Origin: Anaerolineales bacterium
Lineage (GTDB): Bacteria > Chloroflexota > Anaerolineae > Anaerolineales > UBA11579
Assembly: GCA_020059485.1 (NCBI GenBank)
Contig: JAGVCA010000016.1
Coordinates: forward strand, 1-51,889
Direction: 5' to 3'
Length of the DNA: 51,889 bases
Shown here: positions 24,888 through 30,588 of the stretch, in pieces
Layout: each line of letters begins with the position of its first letter
Numbering within the stretch: the first letter of the stretch is position 1
Translations under genes and position numbers: made by a program
Notes under the pieces: generated by a model
What the model was told of the DNA's origin: nothing
Databases searched by the model: none
Seen by the model: only the letters and a program-made list of their open reading frames with translations

Positions 24888-25777
24888 TCCTGCTGGTACT
24901 CCCGGGTGCGCTGCAGATGGACAATCAGTTCGTCCGAGCGGGCTTTCCAGCCGGCACGATAGGCGGCCATCACCTGGCGAACGTCTGCAGATTCGGTCTC
25001 ATCCTGGTGGTAAGCGCCCATCATCTGGTCCACCACCTCGGGCGGATGCAGGATCACGCTCAGGTCGGCCATCTTGGTCATCATCCCGCCGGGGACAAGC
25101 AGGCCGGGCATCGGGAAATCAGCGGCAAACTGCCACATCCAGTAACGTTCGAAGGGGCGCGGCAGGCGCGGGGAGAACGAGCGCGGCACGAACTCGCGGA
25201 GCATGTCGTCGTTCTTTGGACGGCGGTATGGCCACCAGGCCAGCCACAGCCCATCGATGAACGGTTCCTCGGCGATCCAGGACGGGCCGCGCCACAGATT
25301 GGCGGGGGATTCCAGCTTCATATCCTGCCAGGTGGCGGCATTGGTGTACAACAGATCGAAGGCCAGCCAGTTGGACTGGTGCAGGGTGCGGTGGAAGGCG
25401 TGCAGGTCATGGCTCTCGCTGCCCAGGGTCGGGTTGTAGTATTCGCTGGTGCTGGCTGAGCGAGGGCCGCGCTCGAAGTCGTTGGCGCGCAGGTTGACAT
25501 CGTCCCAGTATTGCTGGGTGTGGTGCAGGAAGTACTCGGCCTGGGCCTCGGGCGGCACCCGGCGCCCGCCGATGCTGGTGCGGTAGAAGTGGTACAACCC
25601 GACATGCCGGCCGGAACCAAGAGCGCCCTCGACATGATTGGCCAGGCTGGGATCGACCATGTAATCGCCCTCGGTGGCTTTGATCAGCACCAGCCGAACA
25701 TACTGCGGGATCTTATGCCATTCGACCTCCCACCAATGGGAGATGTCGATGGCATACGTCAGGTTTTGTTCGGTCAT
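24884..25777 (-). CDS. GH25-type lysozyme (phage endolysin)
   Basis: A 297-residue muramidase-like protein. The GH25 fold starts at AIDISHWWEVEWHKIP (catalytic Asp in the ID-S pattern) and continues through LVLIKATEGDYMVDPSLANH and GLYHFYRTSIGG. The central part contains FDLLYTNAATWQDM and LWLAWWPYRRP (typical LWxAxW). The expected QF/Y substrate motif appears as YWMWQFAADF. About 60 residues at the C-terminus are extra and charged. It is coupled by ATGA overlaps to the small genes on both sides. The reading frame is intact. Confidence 0.85.
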   Translation of the reverse strand: MTEQNLTYAIDISHWWEVEWHKIPQYVRLVLIKATEGDYMVDPSLANHVEGALGSGRHVGLYHFYRTSIGGRRVPPEAQAEYFLHHTQQYWDDVNLRANDFERGPRSASTSEYYNPTLGSESHDLHAFHRTLHQSNWLAFDLLYTNAATWQDMKLESPANLWRGPSWIAEEPFIDGLWLAWWPYRRPKNDDMLREFVPRSFSPRLPRPFERYWMWQFAADFPMPGLLVPGGMMTKMADLSVILHPPEVVDQMMGAYHQDETESADVRQVMAAYRAGWKARSDELIVHLQRTREYQQE

Positions 25778-25884
25778 TTCGCCTCCGTCGTCAGCAGAAG
25801 TTTCCTGCGGTTCGCCCGCAGCGTCACCGTCCGGGCCTTCGTCGTCAGCAGCAGTTTGCGCCGTTTCGCTCTCAGATCAGTCAT
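25774..25884 (-). CDS. 36-residue basic repeat peptide in the prophage lysis block
   Basis: ATG at 25884 with GAGGTGA upstream; the stop overlaps the endolysin start (ATGA). The peptide contains an internal duplication: RAKRRKLLLTTKAR near the start and RANRRKLLLTTEAK at the end. It is strongly basic. The coupling, ribosome site and repeat support a real gene. No family was recognised, and its role in the lysis block is unknown. Confidence 0.6.
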   Translation of the reverse strand: MTDLRAKRRKLLLTTKARTVTLRANRRKLLLTTEAK

Positions 25885-25900
25885 ACATCACCTCATGGAT

Positions 25901-25944
25901 GTTTGGGCGCAGCCCAAACTCCCGTTGCAAGCCGCAGGCTTGCA
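25901..25944. repeat. Paired REP-like hairpins
   Basis: GTTTGGGC-GCA-GCCCAAAC (25901-25919) and TGCAAGCC-GCA-GGCTTGCA (25926-25944): two 8-bp perfect stems, both with GCA loops, six bases apart. They sit where the prophage structural gene is cut short. The same paired design occurs at 11021-11063 and 29758-29810. Confidence 0.75.
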
Positions 25945-26199
25945 TCACTCGTCCCCCGGATCAACGATCCGGATCAGGAACTTGCGGATCTCAGTATTCC
26001 CGCCCTCCGGCGCAGCCCCCGCACCGCCGGCGTCCTGCAGCACGATCACCGCCCCGCCTTTCCAGTCGTCGTCCTGGCCCATCCCGGCCAGTTTGGTATC
26101 CACCACCGTGGTCGTGTTCCCCCCCGTCGCCGTCGCCACCTGTAACTGCCCCAGCTCCGCATACGCATCCCGCAGCATCTCTCATAGATAGTACGTCAT
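25945..26199 (-). pseudogene. Phage structural protein remnant with nonsense codon
   Basis: GGGAGGAG followed by ATG at 26199 starts MTYYL, then TGA (26182-26184), then EMLRDAYAELGQLQVATATG in the same frame to 25945. One C-to-T change (CGA to TGA) explains the stop. The region after it, with TATGGNTTTVVDTKLAG and VIVLQDAGGAGAAPEG, resembles the N-terminal part of larger phage virion proteins; it is cut short next to the paired hairpins. An internal start at 26178 could still make a 77-residue product. Confidence 0.6.
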
Positions 26200-26301
26200 C
26201 GTTTACTCCTCCCTTCGGGCCTGTTCCCGGGCAGGTCTGGCCTGCTTACAATGACAGGTGTGTGCCGCAGCGTACCTGCCCGGGAAAACTGCCCCCTCCG
26301 A

Positions 26302-27438
26302 TCAGGTGGTGATGCCGGTGATCTTGCCGTGAGCCTTGTCGTTGGCCAGTAGCAGCGAGAACTCGCCGACCACCTCGCCGCGGATGCTGTCGCCGACCCG
26401 GGCTAGCTCGTAGGCAGAGAACGGCCGCAGGGCGTAGAACCCGACCTTGTCGGACTGCAGCACATAGGCGGTGCCAGTCGGGCACCAGCGGTCTATGACC
26501 AGTTCCAGCTCGCCGTACTGGGTGACGACTCGCTCAATGGCGTTCATCCCGAACTGCAGTTCGTGCTGGCCGATGCGGATGAAACTGGAATTGTCCAGCA
26601 GGGCGCGCAGGTCATTGGCAACACGCGGGTTCATCACCAGCAGGTCGGGGTAGCCGCCGTCCAGGATGATCTCCTCCATCAGGGCATCGACATCCGCTTT
26701 GACGATCGCGCCGCCGGCATCGACGGTGTTGTCGGTGATGAAGGTATCCAGCCCGCCGGCCGAGCGCGGTGCAGTGGCCGAACCTTCCACCCGCTCGCCG
26801 TAGAAGGCCATCCGCTCGACCAGTCGCAGCAGGTGCGGCGCGGCCTTGTTGGCCTGATACATGAACTCATCCTGGATGCCGTGCTGGGAGATGGCATGCA
26901 TCGTACCGGAGACCTTGATGGCCTTCTGGAAGATGCTGGTGTAGTTGTACGGGGCGGTGATGTCGGTCCGCGGGCCGTAGTCGGCGTCGTCGCCTTCCAG
27001 GCGGGCCATGCCGACAATGTAGATGATCGTATCGTCGGCGTGGGCGGCCGGGCTGGTGCCGCCAAAGCCGCGGGCATAGACCTCGATGGTATTGGCGGCA
27101 GCATCGGCGGACTTGACGACCAGTTTCTCGCTCCCCACCAGCAGAATGTGGCCGTCCTGGAACTTGCTGGCATCGTCCACGGCCAGGCCGGTGGTGGCAG
27201 AGTTGTCCCAGCCGGCGGCGTTGTCGATGGCATCATCCAGCGGGTCGAGTTCGTCTTCGAGCAGTTCGATCTTGTAGCCATTCAGGCTGAGCTGGAACTT
27301 CTCGCGGGCGCTGTCAAGGCCAAACTTGGCCAGCAGCGGGGTGTCGCGCGGGTCGATCATCGAGATCACATCGCTGATCACCCGGGCCTGAGCAGTGGCG
27401 TCGCTGTAAACGGTTTTTGGTTGGTCAAGAATTGTCAT
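26302..27438 (-). CDS. SU10-type (DUF5309) phage major capsid protein
   Basis: A 378-residue HK97-fold major capsid protein of the SU10/DUF5309 family. Recognisable blocks are SDVISMIDPRDTPLLAKFGL (N-terminus), VSGTMHAISQHGIQDEFMYQ, AFYGERVEGSATAPRSAGGL, MNPRVANDLRAL, ERVVTQYGELELVIDRW and GEFSLLLANDKAHGKITG (C-terminus). The length is normal and there is no internal stop, unlike other parts of this prophage. It lies downstream of a scaffold-like gene in the usual order. GGAGAG precedes the ATG. Confidence 0.85.
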   Translation of the reverse strand: MTILDQPKTVYSDATAQARVISDVISMIDPRDTPLLAKFGLDSAREKFQLSLNGYKIELLEDELDPLDDAIDNAAGWDNSATTGLAVDDASKFQDGHILLVGSEKLVVKSADAAANTIEVYARGFGGTSPAAHADDTIIYIVGMARLEGDDADYGPRTDITAPYNYTSIFQKAIKVSGTMHAISQHGIQDEFMYQANKAAPHLLRLVERMAFYGERVEGSATAPRSAGGLDTFITDNTVDAGGAIVKADVDALMEEIILDGGYPDLLVMNPRVANDLRALLDNSSFIRIGQHELQFGMNAIERVVTQYGELELVIDRWCPTGTAYVLQSDKVGFYALRPFSAYELARVGDSIRGEVVGEFSLLLANDKAHGKITGITT

Positions 27439-27491
27439 AACTCTCTCCTGTTTAGTAGGTTTTGTTCAGGAGTCAAATAGTCCTTAGTCGG

Positions 27492-27520
27492 GTGACGACT
27501 CTGTCGCCTGAAGGCGACAG
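27492..27520. repeat. Dispersed palindromic repeat, copy 2
   Basis: Inverted, identical 29-bp copy of 71-99 (GTGACGACT then CTGTCGCC-TGAA-GGCGACAG). It sits between the capsid and scaffold-like genes, a spacing not expected in a working phage. Confidence 0.8.
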
Positions 27521-27567
27521 TCCCCTTGGAGATTTTTATGGACGGATAGTCAGAGTCAAAAACATGA

Positions 27568-27607
27568 GGACTATCCAACTACGCGACTGCGCGACCACCT
27601 GACTACC
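27568..27607. repeat. CCGACTACC-type repeat at the scaffold gene end
   Basis: GGACTATCCAACTACGCGAC then TGCGCGACCACCTGACTACC. It overlaps the stop codon of the scaffold-like gene, so it may have replaced the original 3' end. Confidence 0.65.
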
Positions 27608-28276
27608 AGTTCTCCAACCCTTTCTGGCGGAACTCGCGCTTGAGGGCGGTCAGGGCGTTGACGTTGCCGGGACGTAAGCGGGCCTTGCGCTGCTGGTTGG
27701 CCTGGGTCAGGTCATCGGGCGCGGTGCCCCCGCCCGGGGTAACTGCGCTGGCCGCCGTGACCGGCTGCGCCGGCCGGGCCGGCGGTGTGCCCAGGGTCAA
27801 GCCCAGCAGCCCTTCCACCAGATCGAGATAGCCGGTCATCCCGGCAGAAGGCTTGTGCCACAGCAGCAGGGCGGCGGCGTCCTCGTTGACCCGCAGACCG
27901 GACAGGTCAGCCAGGCGCTTCAGCCGCTGTTCAAGGTCGTGCGGGATTTCCGGCGCGGCGGCCTGTTTTTCCGCACTTCCGGCTGACTCGGCAGTTTCGG
28001 CTGCCGCCGCCAGCTGGCTGAGCCGGCGGTACTGCTTCTCCAGCTGCGCCCAGCGTTTGTCCTTGGCGCTCTGGAAGCGGCGACTGACCCCGCGCTCGAC
28101 CATTTCGGCCAGCACCCCGGCCAGTTCGCCGGGTTCGGCGAGGCCGGCTTCGTCGGGTGAAGTACCAGCCGCAGCGGCCGCTGCGGCTGGGTGTGCTGAT
28201 CGCGGCGCGGCTGTGAAATCCGGTCGTTTTCGGCCGGTTCCGGATGCGCTCCGCTGCTCTCCACATTTGGTTTCAT
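27603..28276 (-). pseudogene. Scaffold-like prophage gene, frame-disrupted
   Basis: The ATG at 28276, preceded by AAGGGGGG, begins MKPNVESSGAHPEPAENDRI. The credible downstream protein (AEMVERGVSRRFQSAKDKRW, ending REFRQKGLENW) is in another frame, offset by one base. The switch falls at or near 28167-28192, a 26-bp perfect palindrome inside an Ala codon run. The helical, charged C-terminal part upstream of the capsid gene suits a phage scaffold (inference). Possible explanations are a real frameshift mutation, programmed frameshifting, or a sequencing error at the palindrome. The in-frame part alone would start at GTG 28115. Confidence 0.5.
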
Positions 28277-28385
28277 TGGCAGTCCCCCCTTGGATAGATT
28301 GGTTGCGATCATTTTAGTACATTTGTTCCAAACCCAGAATGAGGGATGCAAAACGTCAAGACAGTTGGTGGCCAAAACCTGGGGA

Positions 28386-28414
28386 TTGACGGTTGGGACA
28401 GACTCATGTAAAAT
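28386..28414 (+). promoter_or_regulatory. rpsU promoter
   Basis: TTGACG (28386-28391), a 17-bp spacer, TAAAAT (28409-28414). The predicted start is near 28421, giving a leader of about 60 nt. Confidence 0.75.
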
Positions 28415-28420
28415 CGGCTG

Positions 28421-28480
28421 GTCATCGAGTTGCTCGATGCCAATCACCGGCTGGGTGCCGTACGAAAGGAGGTGATTTCC
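28421..28480 (+). promoter_or_regulatory. Folded rpsU leader with SD-sequestering segment
   Basis: Hairpin CATCGAG/CTCGATG (28423-28439). Then ATCACC (28443-28448) can pair either with GGTG (28454-28457) or with GGTGAT (28471-28476), which is part of the ribosome site AAAGGAGGTGAT. The leader thus carries its own copy of the 5' half of the anti-SD (ATCACC), a design suited to translational control. Confidence 0.5.
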
Positions 28481-28696
28481 TTGGCCAAGGTCACCATACG
28501 ACCTAATGAATCGCAGCAGCAGTTGTTCCGCCGTTTCCGCAAAGTTGTCACCAGCGCGGGCACACTCAGCGATGTCCGTCGCAAACGCTGGTTCGTCTCT
28601 AAATCTGAAGAGCGCCGGATCGCCAAGAAGAAAGCCATTCGCCGCGCCCGCCGCCGTACGTTCGAAAACCGCGGGAAGAGACAACAGCAACAATAA
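28481..28696 (+). CDS. rpsU: Ribosomal protein bS21
   Basis: A 71-residue bS21 with N-terminus AKVTIRPNESQQQLFRRFRK and a long Arg/Lys-rich helix. The start is TTG at 28481, giving the family-typical (M)AKV; the frame is open upstream, but those residues lie in the leader. The SD is nearly the full complement of the 16S tail (AAAGGAGGTGAT), eight bases from the start. In the 30S subunit bS21 sits beside the anti-SD. It lies between two arms of a prophage remnant. bS21 is also common in large phages, but host origin is more likely. A strong terminator follows. Confidence 0.93.
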   Translation: MAKVTIRPNESQQQLFRRFRKVVTSAGTLSDVRRKRWFVSKSEERRIAKKKAIRRARRRTFENRGKRQQQQ

Positions 28697-28722
28697 CCGC
28701 AGACGCGAAGAATGCAAAGCAG

Positions 28723-28754
28723 ACACCTGCCGGGAGATTCGGCAGGTGTTTTTT
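28723..28754 (+). terminator. Intrinsic terminator after rpsU
   Basis: ACACCTGCCG (28723-28732) pairs with CGGCAGGTGT (28740-28749), followed by TTTTT. Confidence 0.9.
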
Positions 28755-28808
28755 ATCAAAATCCTCTAATAAAATATTAACAAAAACTCGTACCAATTCG
28801 GTAAGATT

Positions 28809-28819
28809 TATGCTATAAT
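28809..28819 (+). promoter_or_regulatory. Extended -10 promoter for the anti-SD-mimic RNA
   Basis: TATGC (28809-28813) directly followed by TATAAT (28814-28819): a complete extended -10. The predicted start is the A at 28826. The -35 region (TACCAA, 28791-28796) is weak, as is common with extended -10 promoters. Confidence 0.65.
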
Positions 28820-28825
28820 CTCATC

Positions 28826-28905
28826 AGATAGATAACTCCGTAGTGCACATCTCCTCCTTGTGCCGAACTGCCCGACAGACCTCCTCCTGTTGGGCAGTTC
28901 ACCTT
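28826..28905 (+). ncRNA. Candidate small RNA with two anti-Shine-Dalgarno loops
   Basis: Hairpin A: GCAC (28845-28848), loop ATCTCCTCCTT, GTGC (28860-28863). Hairpin B: a 14-bp stem 28865-28878 with 28887-28900 (one G-T wobble), loop ACCTCCTC. The loop of A matches the universal 16S 3' tail ATCACCTCCTT at 10 of 11 positions. No ORF fits this space. A weak T tract (CCTTTAAG) follows hairpin B, so the 3' end is uncertain. It is transcribed from its own extended -10 promoter, just after the rpsU terminator. No known RNA family was recognised. Confidence 0.5.
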
Positions 28906-28945
28906 TAAGCAGTTTGAGCCGTCAGTCACCAGTAACCCCCACCTG

Positions 28946-28977
28946 GCCTGCGGCCTGCCTCGCCTGCGGCCTGCCTC
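28946..28977. repeat. Perfect 16-bp tandem duplication
   Basis: GCCTGCGGCCTGCCTC occurs twice in direct succession. It immediately precedes a CCTCCCCCTGACTCAGGGG palindrome (28976 onward). Confidence 0.8.
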
Positions 28978-29020
28978 CCCCTGACTCAGGGGTGAGGAGG
29001 GCAACACGATCGCTGGAGGG
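28976..29020. repeat. CTCCCCCTGA-TCAGGGG palindromic repeat, copy 2
   Basis: CCTCCCCCTGA facing TCAGGGGTGAGG, followed by a GAGGGCAACACGATCGCTGG block. Related copies lie at 22778-22800 and 29856-29905; the downstream block is partly conserved in the last (AGGCGACGCAGTCGCTGG). Confidence 0.65.
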
Positions 29021-29145
29021 CGTTATTCCAGCGAAAACGATTTTTCACTCCCCGCCGGGGAATAAATTCCCTGACCAGAGAGACAAACCCGGGTGCGGTA
29101 TACTGGGGGTGATTAATGTTGCGCTTACCGATTGGAGTGACTCCC

Positions 29146-29733
29146 ATGGCTGAACGAACCCCACAGGTAGACGGTTATATCCGCAAGAACAAACAGTGGC
29201 GCGACGAGTTCGAAGCGCTGCGCGAGATCGTCCTCGACCTCGGGCTGAAGGAAGAGATCAAGTGGATGTCGCCGTGCTACACCACCGAAGATGGCAACAT
29301 CGTAATCTTCCAGGCCTTCAAGGAGTACTGCGCCATCATGTTCCCCAAGGGCGCTTTGCTGGATGATCCTGAGCACATCCTGATCCAGATGACAGAGAAC
29401 ACCCAGGCCGCCCGCCAGATCCGTTTCACGGGGGTTGAACAGGTCCGTGAGTTGCGCCCTGTGATCCGGGAATACCTGGAGAACGCCATCGAGATCGAGG
29501 CGGCCGGCCTGCAGGTCGATTTCAAGGATACCGACGAATTCGAGGTCCCTGAGGAGTTCCAGACCCGTATGGACGAGGATCCAGCTCTGAAAGAGGCCTT
29601 TGAAGCCCTCACCCCGGGACGCCAGCGCGGCTACTTACTGTATTTTGGCGGCGCCAAGCAGTCCGAGACCCGCTCCCGCCGGGTGGAGCAGTACATCCCC
29701 AAGATCATGGACGGCGAAGGTCTGCGGGACTGA
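29146..29733 (+). CDS. YdeI/OmpD-associated family protein (DUF1801)
   Basis: A 195-residue soluble protein of the YdeI/DUF1801 family. The N-terminal part (VDGYIRKNKQWRDEFEALRE through KWMSPCYTTEDGNIVIFQAF and YCAIMFPKGALL) is the DUF1801 fold. The C-terminal AFEALTPGRQRGYLLYFGGA with following Arg-rich residues matches the YdeI tail. The start is ATG 29146 with GGAG upstream; an in-frame ATG at 29116 is possible. The biochemical role of the family is not established. Confidence 0.88.
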   Translation: MAERTPQVDGYIRKNKQWRDEFEALREIVLDLGLKEEIKWMSPCYTTEDGNIVIFQAFKEYCAIMFPKGALLDDPEHILIQMTENTQAARQIRFTGVEQVRELRPVIREYLENAIEIEAAGLQVDFKDTDEFEVPEEFQTRMDEDPALKEAFEALTPGRQRGYLLYFGGAKQSETRSRRVEQYIPKIMDGEGLRD

Positions 29734-29757
29734 GGCAACAGGCAGCGCTCTTACTCC

Positions 29758-29810
29758 AGTCCGCCGTAGGGCGGACTTCGTTTGGGTAGCCGGCGGCTTT
29801 AGCCGCTGGC
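29758..29810. repeat. Paired REP-like hairpins
   Basis: AGTCCGCC/GGCGGACT (29758-29777) and GCCGGCGGC-TTTA-GCCGCTGGC (29789-29810, one wobble). Same architecture as 25901-25944 and 11021-11063. It follows the YdeI-family gene and could also serve as a weak terminator. Confidence 0.7.
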
Positions 29811-29855
29811 GGATAAATCAAACCCCATCCTGACTGCTGCACAGCCAGACGATGA

Positions 29856-29935
29856 GCCTCCCCCTGGATCAGGGGGAGGAAGGCGACGCAGTCGCTGGTA
29901 GGGGTCTCACTACCTACTATCTACTCCCTACTTCC
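29856..29935. repeat. Palindromic repeat copy 3 plus CTACC-type short units
   Basis: CCTCCCCCTGGATCAGGGGGAGG (related to 28976 and 22778), then a degenerate tetranucleotide-like run CTACCTACTATCTACTCCC (about 29910-29930). No gene lies between 29734 and 30032. Confidence 0.65.
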
Positions 29936-29965
29936 CAAAAAACTTGACACTCTCACTTTTCCCCC

Positions 29966-29994
29966 TTGCCTTTTTCCCCTTCCCGCTGTAAAAT
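29966..29994 (+). promoter_or_regulatory. Promoter of the phage HTH gene
   Basis: TTGCCT (29966-29971), a 17-bp spacer, TAAAAT (29989-29994). The operator palindrome begins at the last base of the -10. Confidence 0.7.
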
Positions 29995-30009
29995 AGAACA
30001 AAAGTTCTA
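29994..30009. promoter_or_regulatory. LexA-type operator (inverted repeat)
   Basis: TAGAAC-AAAA-GTTCTA, a perfect 16-bp inverted repeat containing GAAC-N4-GTTC, the core of the Gram-positive-type SOS box. It overlaps the transcription start. It predicts DNA-damage control of the prophage packaging genes. A phage repressor with a similar site is the alternative. Confidence 0.5.
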
Positions 30010-30032
30010 GCACCCTAAAAAAAGGAACTGCC

Positions 30033-30428
30033 ATGAACACAGACCCCACCCTGCAAGCCCGGCGCGCCGTCGCCGATATCGTCTATGCCTACCGCTACCT
30101 GGCCGGCGAGGACGGCAAACCGCTCTCGCTGCGGGCCTTTGCCGAGGCCTATAACGAAGTCCTGGCCCCGTTCGGCGAGTCCGTCTCGCACCAGACGATC
30201 AAAAACTGGGAAGAGCGCATCCACCTGCCGCGGGTGCCCTTCGTGCTGATGGCCGAGATGTCCTCGCCGCCCGACTGGCGGCGCGACTTCAGCCAGGACC
30301 TGCTCTCCGCCCTGCGCCCCAAACTGTACCGCCCGGCCACCGAGATCGGCCGCTCGGCGATGGAGCGCAGCGTGGTCGATACCGGGCCGTTCAAGCCGCG
30401 CTACGATACCCGCTGGGCGCGCACTTAA
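30033..30428 (+). CDS. Prophage HTH protein, small-terminase-like by position
   Basis: A 131-residue basic protein. The middle has a helix-turn-helix-like segment (FAEAYNEVLAPFGESVSHQT followed by IKNWEERIHLPR). The C-terminus is Arg/Pro-rich. It is directly upstream of the large-terminase fragment on the same strand, where a small terminase or packaging regulator is normally encoded. The frame is intact. AAAGGAA precedes the ATG, and the gene has a strong promoter with an SOS-like operator. Confidence 0.6.
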   Translation: MNTDPTLQARRAVADIVYAYRYLAGEDGKPLSLRAFAEAYNEVLAPFGESVSHQTIKNWEERIHLPRVPFVLMAEMSSPPDWRRDFSQDLLSALRPKLYRPATEIGRSAMERSVVDTGPFKPRYDTRWART

Positions 30429-30520
30429 TTCAGGAGCACGCGGTCCCCGGGTCAATGCGCAAATTGTTCTCGCGGCCGCTTCCAAACATCCGCCCCTGAC
30501 CGCCCTTCAGGGGCACGCCA

Positions 30521-30562
30521 AACGACCGGGACGGCCCTGGTTGGAGGGCCGTCCCGGTCGTT
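30521..30562. other. 18-bp perfect hairpin between phage genes
   Basis: The arms 30521-30538 and 30545-30562 are perfectly complementary (AACGACCGGGACGGCCCT and inverse), with loop GGTTGG. A smaller hairpin GCCCCTGA/TCAGGGGC lies at 30492-30514. There is no T tract, so neither is a standard terminator. Processing or pausing is possible. Confidence 0.75.
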
Positions 30563-30588
30563 GACACGCACATCAGGGAGGATAGACC

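Noticed and set aside
26182-26184. Second selenocysteine codon in the phage gene
   Set aside because: No Cys/redox context and no suitable stem-loop downstream; an Arg codon to TGA transition is simpler.
28481-28696. bS21 as a phage-encoded ribosomal protein
   Set aside because: bS21 is common in large phages, but a host-style promoter, leader and terminator and the ordinary sequence favour the chromosomal gene; placement between prophage arms alone is not proof.
27920-28759. 279-residue protein across the scaffold region
   Set aside because: Only the part around MKPNVESS looks real; upstream it runs antisense through rpsU, and downstream it is Arg/Pro/Ser-rich nonsense opposite to a credible frame.
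28826-28905. CsrA-sponge RNA on the minus strand (GGAGG loops)
   Set aside because: The loops would read GGAGG on the minus strand, but no promoter is visible from that side while the plus strand has a complete extended -10.
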